From the NCBI GenBank assembly GCA_946409545.1, contig CAMJWT010000014.1, positions 1-55,031 of the forward strand: a DNA stretch of 55,031 nucleotides, in the 5' to 3' direction. A model generated the notes under the pieces. That model had not been told where the DNA came from and did no database searches. It saw nothing but the letters and a program-made list of their open reading frames with translations. The translations under genes were made by a program, and so were the position numbers. Source of the DNA: RUG12783 sp946409545 (lineage in GTDB: Bacteria; Bacillota_I; Bacilli_A; RF39; UBA660). This document shows positions 32,327 through 40,859 of this stretch, piece after piece; the stretch's first letter is position 1, and each line of letters begins with the position of its first letter.

Positions 32327-35300
32327 ATGAAGAAAAGATTATTCATATTATTTTTAGTCATCTCGCTTTTTATTCCAATAAAATCATATGCTTTATCAAG
32401 TAAAGATGATGATTATACAAGATATGATTTCAGAGATATTTTAAATGATTCTTGGAGTAGTGATGAAGCTGGAGTAAATTATGGTATTAGGACAGGAATG
32501 CTTTATATATCTACAGGATCTACTTATTCAACTAATTTTATTACAGAATATTATGAAAATAGATTGCCAGGTTATTGGGGTGGGGAGCCCAATGTTTTAA
32601 ATCCCATAGGAGTGGGAGCAGTATCGAAATTACCTAATCAAAAGTTTATTGTTCATAATATTCACGATCGTGCGTATGAAGATTTTGATCCAACTCAGCA
32701 GTCTGCATTTGATGACCCACAGTGTGAACAGGATCCACAGTGTTCGTTTCATAAAACAATGTATCGTACTTTTTATTTAAATACCTCTTATTCTTGGAGC
32801 TTGATTAAACCTCAATTTTATATTCCAAGTGATGCTTTTGTAAGAAGTTATAATGATAGTAATGGTAGCATTGCAGTTCCAAATAATGTTGTTATACATA
32901 ATGAAAGTGAAATTAATGCACACACAGTTGTTGATGATGGGGTAATATCTATTTCTGATTTTGTCAATGTCGGGCTTGGTATATCAAATAGATTATCTTC
33001 TGTTGGAAAGATAATGTGTACAAATTGTATTACAGTTTCTAATAATCAGGTATCAATTGATATAACAAGTAAAGGAGACTATGAAACTGTCTATGTTGCT
33101 TTAAAAATGTCAGATTATCCAAGTGGTTTAACTTTTTCGAATATAAATATTAAACCACATCAAACTTTGGTAATTAATATTGATGATGATTTAGATGGAG
33201 ATTATACAATAAATGGACCAAGCACGTATAACAATAGCACAGTAACCATAAATCTAGATAATACTTATGCAGAAAGAATTATATATCATGTATCTGGTAT
33301 ATATAACGAAGATGATCCAGCTGATAGATTATTGGGTTCAAATAGCCTATTAAATTTTGATGGAAATCATTGTAATGATTATCATAAATATGAATGTCTT
33401 GGACCAATATTTGATGATCTTACAGTAAATAATATGATAGGTGTTTTAATAGCTCCACATCATGAAGTGATAAGTGGATCAGCTGGATGGATAGTTGCAC
33501 CATTAGTTACAATTAGAAATTATTTTACATGGATGTATTCTGGAAGCGAAAATATTGAGTTTAAAATAAGAGAGTTCATAAAAAATGATGATGAATTAAT
33601 TGAACCACAAACCGAGGAAGAAAAACATGGATTTGAATTTGCAATACAAAAATATAATGGTTCTGAATGGGAAACGTTATCAACAACCAATAATGAAGGT
33701 AGTGATGTTATTTTAACGGTACCAATTGATGATTTTGACGAAACTGAAGAACTTAACTTTTTTAAAATAATTCAAACTAATAATCATTTAGATTCATATC
33801 TTCGTGATGATGATGTATTATATGCAACAGTTAAAAATCTTGATAGTTATTGGGCGTCAGACTATACTCGTTTCTTTTATGATGAAATCGAATATTATAA
33901 ATTAAATAAAAATGCTACTAATTGTAATTTAAATAATGGAGATGTAATAGATACAGATGGAAATATTCAATGGTCATGCTTAACAGCTATAGGAAAATAT
34001 CCATATTTCGAAAATACTACTAATAATGATGCAATAAATGAATTTTCATTTAAGATAGAAAAAGAAGTAAGTGATGGTGATACAAGTGATTTTCCTATTA
34101 AAATAACTGCAGAAAATTTTGAAGATTATGATGTTGATTGGGATTATATCTTTGAGGATTCTTTTACATTAAAAAAGGGTAATAATATTTTAGAAAAAAA
34201 TACTGATTATATAATTAGCGTGATACCAGGAAGCAAAATAGTAACTATTGTTGTTTCAATAAGTGATGGCGAAACTATAACAGTAGAAGGACCAAGTGCA
34301 CAATATAAAATCGAAGAAGAACTTGATAATTATGGAAAAAAGATATATAAACCAACATTTTATGTAAAATATTTAGATGGTAGACCACGTGTTACAGCAG
34401 GACGATATTATGAATGTGAAGGTGGCCGTGAAGATTGTGAGGCGGGGGTCCCAATAATAAGCAATAATAAAACAATATATAATGCAATATATTCTGATTT
34501 ACAAGATGGAGATACCGTTTATATAGAAAATGTACTAATAAAATCGTATAAAGAACTTGAGATAAAAAAGAAGTATGATGAAGATAATAATACAACTTTT
34601 AACTTTAAACTATCAATAGATATGAATGGACATGAAGATGATGATGACTATTTAAGTATTCCAGGAAGTACAAATATAGTTAGTCAAAATTTAGATACAA
34701 CAAATCATAAGTATATTGTTAACTTTAATCTAAAAAATAATGATTCTATTATCCTATATTATAAAGAAGAAATAACATATGAAGTAGAAGAATTAAATAG
34801 TTCACCATATTTAGTATTAAGTAAATCAAATAATGATAATTATGAAACAATGTATGATGGAATAATTAAAGTAAATGATTTAGATGAATCGTTAACTATG
34901 GAAATATTAAATATCGATATACCAGGAGGAGATCCATCGATAGAAGGTGGAGTTAATTCGATAACAAAAAAGGTACAAGGAGGATTAGCAAATACAAATG
35001 ATAAATTTAATTTTATATTGATATATGATGATAATGAATATCTTGATATGTTAGATTATAAATTGAAGAAAAATGGTGTAGCATTAAGTAGTAGTGATTA
35101 TGAAATAATAAATAGTGGAAATATAAGTCATTATCAAACAAGTGAATATGATTCAAAATTTGCAACAGTCTTAACAAATAAATGTTTAGGAACTAAGGTA
35201 TGTATGGTAATAAAAAATATAAAAGCAAATGATGAAGTAACATTTAACTTGTTAAGTGAAGAATATTCAATAATAGAATTTCCAGGAAGTTATAATTGTT

Positions 35301-35536
35301 CATTTAAGATAGATGGAACAAACTATAATTCGACATATACGGGAACAGATCCATATTGTGAGATAGAGGTAGAAAGTGGATCGGAGTTAGAAGTAATAAA
35401 TATAAAAGAAGGAATAGTTCCAACAGGAAAGAGAATTAATAGTATGTTATATTGTATAATGATAATAATGACATTATCAATAATGGTTATGTTATTTGTT
35501 ATAAATAAAAAAAGGAGGTTTATAAGTTTGGAGTGA
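32327..35536 (+). CDS. Large sortase-anchored pilus tip/adhesin-like protein
   Basis: 1069 aa. Signal peptide (1-23). An N-terminal beta-rich domain ends near 340-400 in S-L-L-N-F-D then G-V-L-I-A-P-H-H-E-V-I-S-G-S-A-G-W-I, which resembles choice-of-anchor A domains of surface proteins. Four or so SpaA/Cna-like beta modules follow (F-x-F-K-I/L-x-I starts near 570, 750, 885; I-T-K-K-V-Q-G near 880). The sorting signal is V-P-T-G-K (about 1029) with membrane helix (1037-1058) and K-K-R-R. No clear thioester-domain Q-x-x-I-W. Its place as first and largest gene before pilin, SipA-like, minor pilin and class B sortase copies the cpa position in streptococcal FCT islands, so a tip adhesin is inferred. 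Confidence 0.75.
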   Translation: MKKRLFILFLVISLFIPIKSYALSSKDDDYTRYDFRDILNDSWSSDEAGVNYGIRTGMLYISTGSTYSTNFITEYYENRLPGYWGGEPNVLNPIGVGAVSKLPNQKFIVHNIHDRAYEDFDPTQQSAFDDPQCEQDPQCSFHKTMYRTFYLNTSYSWSLIKPQFYIPSDAFVRSYNDSNGSIAVPNNVVIHNESEINAHTVVDDGVISISDFVNVGLGISNRLSSVGKIMCTNCITVSNNQVSIDITSKGDYETVYVALKMSDYPSGLTFSNINIKPHQTLVINIDDDLDGDYTINGPSTYNNSTVTINLDNTYAERIIYHVSGIYNEDDPADRLLGSNSLLNFDGNHCNDYHKYECLGPIFDDLTVNNMIGVLIAPHHEVISGSAGWIVAPLVTIRNYFTWMYSGSENIEFKIREFIKNDDELIEPQTEEEKHGFEFAIQKYNGSEWETLSTTNNEGSDVILTVPIDDFDETEELNFFKIIQTNNHLDSYLRDDDVLYATVKNLDSYWASDYTRFFYDEIEYYKLNKNATNCNLNNGDVIDTDGNIQWSCLTAIGKYPYFENTTNNDAINEFSFKIEKEVSDGDTSDFPIKITAENFEDYDVDWDYIFEDSFTLKKGNNILEKNTDYIISVIPGSKIVTIVVSISDGETITVEGPSAQYKIEEELDNYGKKIYKPTFYVKYLDGRPRVTAGRYYECEGGREDCEAGVPIISNNKTIYNAIYSDLQDGDTVYIENVLIKSYKELEIKKKYDEDNNTTFNFKLSIDMNGHEDDDDYLSIPGSTNIVSQNLDTTNHKYIVNFNLKNNDSIILYYKEEITYEVEELNSSPYLVLSKSNNDNYETMYDGIIKVNDLDESLTMEILNIDIPGGDPSIEGGVNSITKKVQGGLANTNDKFNFILIYDDNEYLDMLDYKLKKNGVALSSSDYEIINSGNISHYQTSEYDSKFATVLTNKCLGTKVCMVIKNIKANDEVTFNLLSEEYSIIEFPGSYNCSFKIDGTNYNSTYTGTDPYCEIEVESGSELEVINIKEGIVPTGKRINSMLYCIMIIMTLSIMVMLFVINKKRRFISLE

Positions 35537-35603
35537 AAAAGATGTAAAGGACAAATAAAAACAATAAAAAAAGAAATAATAATATTAAAAAATGGAGAGA
35601 AAA

Positions 35604-36581
35604 ATGAAGAAAATAAGTAAAATATTATTTATGTTAATTATGATGTTTGCTTTAACATTATCTGTTAAAGCAGCAGAAATACATACAATTCCCATTACAA
35701 AAAAGATTATAAATGTAGATACTGCCCAACCAGGAACGTATCATTATACATTAGCAGTAAAACAATGTACTTCAGGTCAAACTGATTGTGTAAATTATAC
35801 AGGAACACTTCCAACACAATACACATTAACAGTTGCTGAAACAGATACACCTAATAGTAGTAATATTATTGAAGTGTCAAAAAATTATGATATTTCATCA
35901 ATGGGAAGTGGATTCACTACTTTAGGTGATTATTATTTTACATTAACCGAAACTGAATCAGGTAATTCATATGATATTATGGTTATGTCTAGAATGGAAG
36001 GAACTAATCAAACATGGACTGTATTACAAAGTGGTTTTGTTGGTTCTAATAAAACAAATATCGAATTCGTTGAACAACCTTTATCTAAATTATCATTAAG
36101 TAAAACAGTAACTGGTGATTTAGGAAACGTAAATGAAACATTTAATTTTAATATTGTTTTTGCAGATGGAAGTTCAACTAACCCAATAGAATCAAGAACA
36201 TTAACTAAGAAAACAACAAAAGCTGATGCTACTGTTACAACTGAAACAGTTACAATTTCACCATCTAGTAAAACAGTACCTATTAGTTTAAAACATGGTG
36301 AAAGTGTAGAATTATCAAATTTAAATAGTGGTTGGAAATATACAATAACTGAAACAGGTGCAACAAATTATAAAACATATATTGATAGTTCAACTACAGA
36401 TAGTAAGGTAACAGCACAAAAGGCTTTATCAAATGATAATAGCAAAAATGCAGTTAGTTATCAAAATGTTCGTGAATCAATATCTCCAACAGGTATTATT
36501 TTAAATATTCTACCATTTATTGGATTAATATTTATCGCTGTTGGTAGTGTATTATTAATTAGAAAAAAAGTTAATGCGTAA
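35604..36581 (+). CDS. FctA-like backbone pilin (isopeptide, sortase-dependent)
   Basis: 325 aa. Signal peptide (1-24, ending V-K-A-A-E). Two beta domains of the Spy0128/pilin-isopeptide type: I-P-I-T-K-K-I near the start and L-S-L-S-K-T-V-T-G-D near 168, each giving a Lys early in the domain, with E-containing T-L-T-E-T-E and T-I-T-E-T-G strands late, the usual Lys-Asn/Asp bond layout with catalytic Glu. Sorting signal I-S-P-T-G-I (about 292-297), then a membrane helix and R-K-K. GGAG six bases before the ATG at 35604. Same size class as group A streptococcal FctA (about 340 aa). Confidence 0.85.
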   Translation: MKKISKILFMLIMMFALTLSVKAAEIHTIPITKKIINVDTAQPGTYHYTLAVKQCTSGQTDCVNYTGTLPTQYTLTVAETDTPNSSNIIEVSKNYDISSMGSGFTTLGDYYFTLTETESGNSYDIMVMSRMEGTNQTWTVLQSGFVGSNKTNIEFVEQPLSKLSLSKTVTGDLGNVNETFNFNIVFADGSSTNPIESRTLTKKTTKADATVTTETVTISPSSKTVPISLKHGESVELSNLNSGWKYTITETGATNYKTYIDSSTTDSKVTAQKALSNDNSKNAVSYQNVRESISPTGIILNILPFIGLIFIAVGSVLLIRKKVNA

Positions 36582-36583
36582 TT

Positions 36584-37162
36584 ATGAATGAAGATGTTAA
36601 CACTTTTAATTCAATAAATGATAATGTCGTTAATAATTCAGTTGATTTAGAAAAAATAGATTCACGAAAAAAACTAAAAAGAAATTTGATATATTTATCA
36701 ATTAAAATATGTTTGATTGTTTTAGTATTATACATTTTATTCTTTCATGTATTTGGTATTCAAATTGTTCGAAATGCAAATATGAATCCATCGATTAAGG
36801 AAGGGTCATTAGTTCTTTATTATCGTTTAAACAAAAAATATATGCGTGGTGATGTAGTATCCGTAGATATTAATGGTAAAAAGGGGATATATCGCATATT
36901 AGCTCTTGAAGGCGATGTTGTTAATATAACTGATGATGGTTTTGTATTAATAAATGAAGCTAGTGAAGAAAAAGAAAGTTTTTACAGTACAGTAAAAGCT
37001 ATAAATAGTGAGGTTAAATATCCATATACTGTTAAAAGTGATGAAGTATTCTTAATAAATGATTATCGCTTAGTAACAAGTGACTCACGCGAATTTGGTG
37101 CAATTAATATTAATAATATTAATGGTACGGTTATGGTAAAATTGCAAATAAGAAATTTCTAA
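36584..37162 (+). CDS. SipA-like catalytically dead signal peptidase homologue
   Basis: 192 aa. Type I signal peptidase fold with one N-terminal membrane helix (about 38-58). The catalytic S-M-x-P motif reads N66-M-N-P-S, so the serine is Asn, and the general-base K-R block reads G-I-Y103-R-I-L-A-L-E-G-D, so the lysine is Tyr. The structural box near the C-terminus is kept (S-D-S-R-E-F-G). In streptococcal FCT pilus islands, SipA likewise lacks the Ser/Lys dyad yet is needed for pilus polymerisation, a chaperone-like role. The same position beside the backbone pilin here supports that reading. It starts 2 bases after the pilin stop. Confidence 0.88.
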   Translation: MNEDVNTFNSINDNVVNNSVDLEKIDSRKKLKRNLIYLSIKICLIVLVLYILFFHVFGIQIVRNANMNPSIKEGSLVLYYRLNKKYMRGDVVSVDINGKKGIYRILALEGDVVNITDDGFVLINEASEEKESFYSTVKAINSEVKYPYTVKSDEVFLINDYRLVTSDSREFGAININNINGTVMVKLQIRNF

Positions 37163-37177
37163 TAAGGAGTGATTAAT

Positions 37178-37825
37178 ATGTTTATAAATTTAATAAAAAA
37201 ATATAAAGTGACGATATTTATATTAATCACTCTTTTTCTCTCTCCTTTAATTTGCTTCGCAAGTGATCAAATTAAGGTAGAGTGCTCAGTTAGTAATATA
37301 AAAGAACCAACAGATTTAACAGTTGATTACGTAATAATTCCAGATCCATCTAATTTAACTACGGCAACTAACGAGCCAACAAATCTTACATTAATTATTA
37401 ATAAAAATGATAGAGTTGTTAACAAAAAAATAGACAAAACACTTTATATTGATTTTAATGATACTGTTTATAATGATGTAGGCTTATATAAATATATTAT
37501 AGAGGAAAAAAATATAAGTAATCCAGCGGATTATAATTTATCAAATAAAAGGTATGAATTATATGTACAAGCAGTATATGATAGTGAAGGTAATATAATA
37601 AAGAATATTCTTTTATTTGGAACAGATTTAAGTGATAATGAAAAGAAACCAGTAAAGTTTGCTTATCAAAATGCTCATGATGAAATTGTTATTGATATTC
37701 CAAAAACAGATATGAATGTATATCGTTTACCAATAGTGCTTTTAATTTTATCAGTTGCTTTTATAATTATTATTTTGGGAAAGAGAAGAAAATATGATCA
37801 ACAAAGTATTGAAAGTGATAGATAA
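37178..37825 (+). CDS. FctB-like minor (basal) pilin
   Basis: 215 aa. Signal peptide (1-27, ending I-C-F-A-S), one FctA-type beta domain (about 40-165) that includes G-L-Y-K-Y-I-I-E-E and Y-E-L-Y-V-Q-A-V-Y-D, then a sorting-like I-P-K-T-D (about 174-178), membrane helix (about 183-203) and basic tail. The motif differs from the P-T-G type of the other two subunits, as in group A streptococci where the basal pilin is anchored by the housekeeping sortase. AAGGAG lies 8 bases before the ATG at 37178. Overlaps the sortase gene by 32 bases. Confidence 0.78.
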   Translation: MFINLIKKYKVTIFILITLFLSPLICFASDQIKVECSVSNIKEPTDLTVDYVIIPDPSNLTTATNEPTNLTLIINKNDRVVNKKIDKTLYIDFNDTVYNDVGLYKYIIEEKNISNPADYNLSNKRYELYVQAVYDSEGNIIKNILLFGTDLSDNEKKPVKFAYQNAHDEIVIDIPKTDMNVYRLPIVLLILSVAFIIIILGKRRKYDQQSIESDR

Positions 37826-38546
37826 AATAATAAATCTTTTCATTATAATATTTACTCTTACAATCTTATCAATTGGTATATACGGAGTATATGATGCATA
37901 TCAAATATATGAGAAAGTAACATTTAGTGATGATTTAAAGAAAATTCGTGAAGCAAAATCAAATATGACTTTTGAAGATGTAAAAAGTATTAATAGTGAT
38001 ATAATTGGTTGGATTAAAATATCAAATACAACAATTGATTATCCAATTTTACAAACTACTAATAATCAAACATATTTAAATCTTGATTATAAAAAAGAAT
38101 ATAATTATGCTGGAAGTATCTTTTTAGATTATCGTAATGATAATGATTTTTCTAATGACTACAATATTTTATATGGTCATAATTTATCTGTAGGTGGAAT
38201 GTTTTCTGATATCGCTAAATATGATGATAATGAATACTTTAATGATCATCTTTTAGGTGTCCTAACATTACCTGATAGAAAATATAAAATAGAAGTTATT
38301 ACATATTCAATTGTTAATGTAAATGATAATATTCCCTATAATTTACTTTTTAATAAAAATGATTCTTCCGAAGAGTTATTAAATTATTATAAAGAAAAAT
38401 CTGTATTTATAAATAATATAGAATATAGTTCAAATGATAAGTTATTGTTATTATCAACGTGTGATAATAATGATCGTAATCAAAGACTAGTTTTATTAAC
38501 AAGGTTAGTAGAACTTGATAATATTACTTTAGAAAAATTTAGTTAA
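37794..38546 (+). CDS. Class B sortase (pilin polymerase)
   Basis: 250 aa. N-terminal membrane anchor (about 12-32), then the sortase beta barrel. His129 in L-Y-G-H-N, Cys223 in L-S-T-C-D and Arg231 in N-Q-R-L-V-L form the catalytic triad; F-L-D-Y-R-N just before the His is the class B signature. In group A streptococcal FCT-3/4 islands a class B enzyme (SrtC2) polymerises the pilus, matching this island. The likely targets are V-P-T-G and S-P-T-G of the two large subunits. Confidence 0.93.
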   Translation: MINKVLKVIDKIINLFIIIFTLTILSIGIYGVYDAYQIYEKVTFSDDLKKIREAKSNMTFEDVKSINSDIIGWIKISNTTIDYPILQTTNNQTYLNLDYKKEYNYAGSIFLDYRNDNDFSNDYNILYGHNLSVGGMFSDIAKYDDNEYFNDHLLGVLTLPDRKYKIEVITYSIVNVNDNIPYNLLFNKNDSSEELLNYYKEKSVFINNIEYSSNDKLLLLSTCDNNDRNQRLVLLTRLVELDNITLEKFS

Positions 38547-38582
38547 AACACATGTATTTAATGAATGATACATGTGTTTTTA
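38545..38582 (+). terminator. Pilus island terminator
   Basis: AAAACACATGTAT (38545-38557) pairs with ATACATGTGTTTT (38568-38580). It closes the five-gene pilus operon. Confidence 0.9.
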
Positions 38583-38662
38583 TAATGTAAAGCGATTATT
38601 TTTATAATAATAGATATAAATTATAAGAAATAATAATGTATAATGATTATAGGAGTAAGATT

Positions 38663-40606
38663 ATGGATAATAAGACTTTAAAATCTATTTTGAATATTGT
38701 TCCATATATATTTATAGTTGCTATTATAATTATTGGATTATTTGCTTTTAATATTATTCCTACTTCTAGAAATAAAACTGATACAATTTCTTTTACGGAG
38801 AAGAATGTTAGGTTAGAGAAGAATAAAAGCATACAATTATCAATTAATAGTTCAAGTAATAAGGTTAAATATAAAAGTGATAATACTAGTATTGCAACTG
38901 TTAATGAAAATACAGGTTATGTAACAGGTGTTAATGTTGGTAAGACTAAGATAACTGCTTATATTGATGGTAATAGTGAAATATATGATGAATGTATTGT
39001 TGAAGTATATATAAATACTATTGAAGTAGATAGTGTTGAAATAATTGAATCTAATATTAATATGCGAATTGGAGAAACTAGAAGATTAAGTGCGATAATT
39101 ACTCCAAGTAATGCTACAAATAAAAATCTTACTTGGGAAACAAGTAATAGTAATGTTTTAACGGTTAATAATAATGGTTTAGTAACTGCTATTAAAGATG
39201 GTAATGTAACTGTTACTGTAAAAACAGAAAATGGTAAAAGTGCAAGTACTAATATAACGGTTACAAAGGGTTCTGATTCACCGACTAAACCAAAAGTAGA
39301 AAAACTTGTTGTAACAAGTGGAAAAGTTAGTCTTAGAGTTGATGAATATAAAAAGATAGAATATCGTGTTGAACCAAGTAATGCTGAAATAACAAGTATT
39401 AAATGGATAACAGCTGATCCATCTGTTGCTACCGTTGATAATAATGGAAATGTAAGAGGTATTAAAGAAGGTACTGTTGGTATTACTTTAATTATTAATA
39501 ATACTTTAAGAGCTAATATAACGGTTACTGTTAACCCTAAATTATCAGGTATTAATTTAAAGTCAGCTGGTGTTTTAAAATTAAAAGTTGGACAAACATC
39601 CCAAATTCAAGCAGAGACTATACCTGCTAATTCAGGTGTTAAGTTAATTTATAAAAGTAATAATAATCATGTAACCGTAAGTGATAGTGGTTTAGTAAAA
39701 GCAGTATCTGCTGGTAACTCATTAGTAACCATTTATGCAGGTAATTTTACACGATCTGTTAATATAACAGTTACTAAACCATCAACAACACCTCCATCAG
39801 ATCCACCAGTTTCTGTAGGTGGTGTTTGGGGATATAGTGATAGTAAGACAGTTAGTCCTGTAAGAGCGGATGCAAGTTTCTTTCAAAATCTTGCTAATAG
39901 TGGTACAGGTACAATGTCCGGTAATGTTTATAGTTATGCTGGATATTCTTATTACATATCAACTAGTAATTTAGTTTATAATGGTAGATCATCACTAATA
40001 CGTATTTATTATCCACGAGGTGTTGATTTATCAAATGTTAATACATTAGCTTTCTTAGGTGGTACTGGTGAACGTAATATGGGAGGAATGTTTTCAGCAA
40101 TTGATCGTAATACAAGTATGATTAAATCTGGAGGAATAATTATTCTCGTATCAACAACGGGTAGTTATCATTATCAAGATGCTATTAATGCAACGAATTT
40201 CGTTAAAGCAATTACTAAACAAAGAAGTGGAAAGAAAAATTCTGTAGCCGGTTATTCCCTAGGAGGACCAGCTGCTGGTGGTGCAATGGTTAATGGTAAT
40301 TATAATCGTTTATTTATCATTCATGCTAGAGTTGAATTATCACATACATCAAGATTAAAAAATAAAACGATATATGTTTATTCACCTAAAGGTGATAGTC
40401 AAGAAGAAAGAACAAGAGAGACTCTAACTGCTCTTAAAAATGATGGAGCAGGAAAAAATGTAACACTTGTATCTAATAATACTTCTTTAATAAATACTTT
40501 TGGTAGTTATTTTACGATTGTTAATCCTGGTAGTGCCCAAGGATCAGGTCATGGTTATGTAAATTTTGTTAATGGTAATTTATTTGCATTTGCTTGTAGT
40601 GATTAA
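38663..40606 (+). CDS. Membrane-anchored Ig-like (BIG2) protein with an alpha/beta-hydrolase-like domain
   Basis: 647 aa. One N-terminal membrane helix (about 12-32) leaves the rest outside. Three to four BIG2 domains follow (about 45-380), each with the V-x-x-I-x-x-x-x-x-x-I-x-I-G/V-x-x-x-x-I opening and G-x-x-T-I-T-V ending. A Pro/Ser linker (S-T-T-P-P-S-D-P-P) leads to a C-terminal hydrolase-like domain (about 400-647) with nucleophile elbow A-G-Y-S-L-G-G-P and a candidate His in G-S-G-H-G-Y. AGGAG seven bases before the ATG at 38663; the ATG at 38636 lacks a site. A wall- or glycan-directed esterase presented on a stalk is possible; not proven. Confidence 0.8.
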   Translation: MDNKTLKSILNIVPYIFIVAIIIIGLFAFNIIPTSRNKTDTISFTEKNVRLEKNKSIQLSINSSSNKVKYKSDNTSIATVNENTGYVTGVNVGKTKITAYIDGNSEIYDECIVEVYINTIEVDSVEIIESNINMRIGETRRLSAIITPSNATNKNLTWETSNSNVLTVNNNGLVTAIKDGNVTVTVKTENGKSASTNITVTKGSDSPTKPKVEKLVVTSGKVSLRVDEYKKIEYRVEPSNAEITSIKWITADPSVATVDNNGNVRGIKEGTVGITLIINNTLRANITVTVNPKLSGINLKSAGVLKLKVGQTSQIQAETIPANSGVKLIYKSNNNHVTVSDSGLVKAVSAGNSLVTIYAGNFTRSVNITVTKPSTTPPSDPPVSVGGVWGYSDSKTVSPVRADASFFQNLANSGTGTMSGNVYSYAGYSYYISTSNLVYNGRSSLIRIYYPRGVDLSNVNTLAFLGGTGERNMGGMFSAIDRNTSMIKSGGIIILVSTTGSYHYQDAINATNFVKAITKQRSGKKNSVAGYSLGGPAAGGAMVNGNYNRLFIIHARVELSHTSRLKNKTIYVYSPKGDSQEERTRETLTALKNDGAGKNVTLVSNNTSLINTFGSYFTIVNPGSAQGSGHGYVNFVNGNLFAFACSD

Positions 40607-40611
40607 AAATA

Positions 40612-40640
40612 TTGACTTTATAAAGCTTTGATGTTAATAT
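40612..40640 (+). promoter_or_regulatory. leuS promoter
   Basis: -35 TTGACT (40612-40617), 17 bp, -10 TAATAT (40635-40640). Confidence 0.75.
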
Positions 40641-40645
40641 TATTT

Positions 40646-40840
40646 TATTCAAGTTGATGGAAAAGTAGTAAATTATAAAGTTTTATAGAAAGTCTATGGT
40701 TGATGGAAATAGATAGATGTAGTAATTGAACTTGTTTCTTGATTGAACCGGAAAACCCGTTATAGTAATAAGAGATAATAGAATTCTATTAAGTAGGATG
40801 GTACCGCGTATATCGCTCCTATAAGTAGAATTTTTTTTTT
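40646..40840 (+). ncRNA. T-box leader of leuS
   Basis: A tRNA-sensing riboswitch. The T-box AGGATGGTACCGCG (40795-40808) and the Stem I apical segment GAAAGTCTATGGTTGATGG are canonical. The terminator stem AATTCTA/TAGAATT (40782-40788, 40826-40832) ends in ten T. A CTT (Leu) follows GAA in the Stem I 3' strand, a plausible specifier. Uncharged tRNA-Leu would stabilise the antiterminator and switch leuS on. Confidence 0.93.
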
Positions 40841-40859
40841 AATTTATGGAGGTATTATT

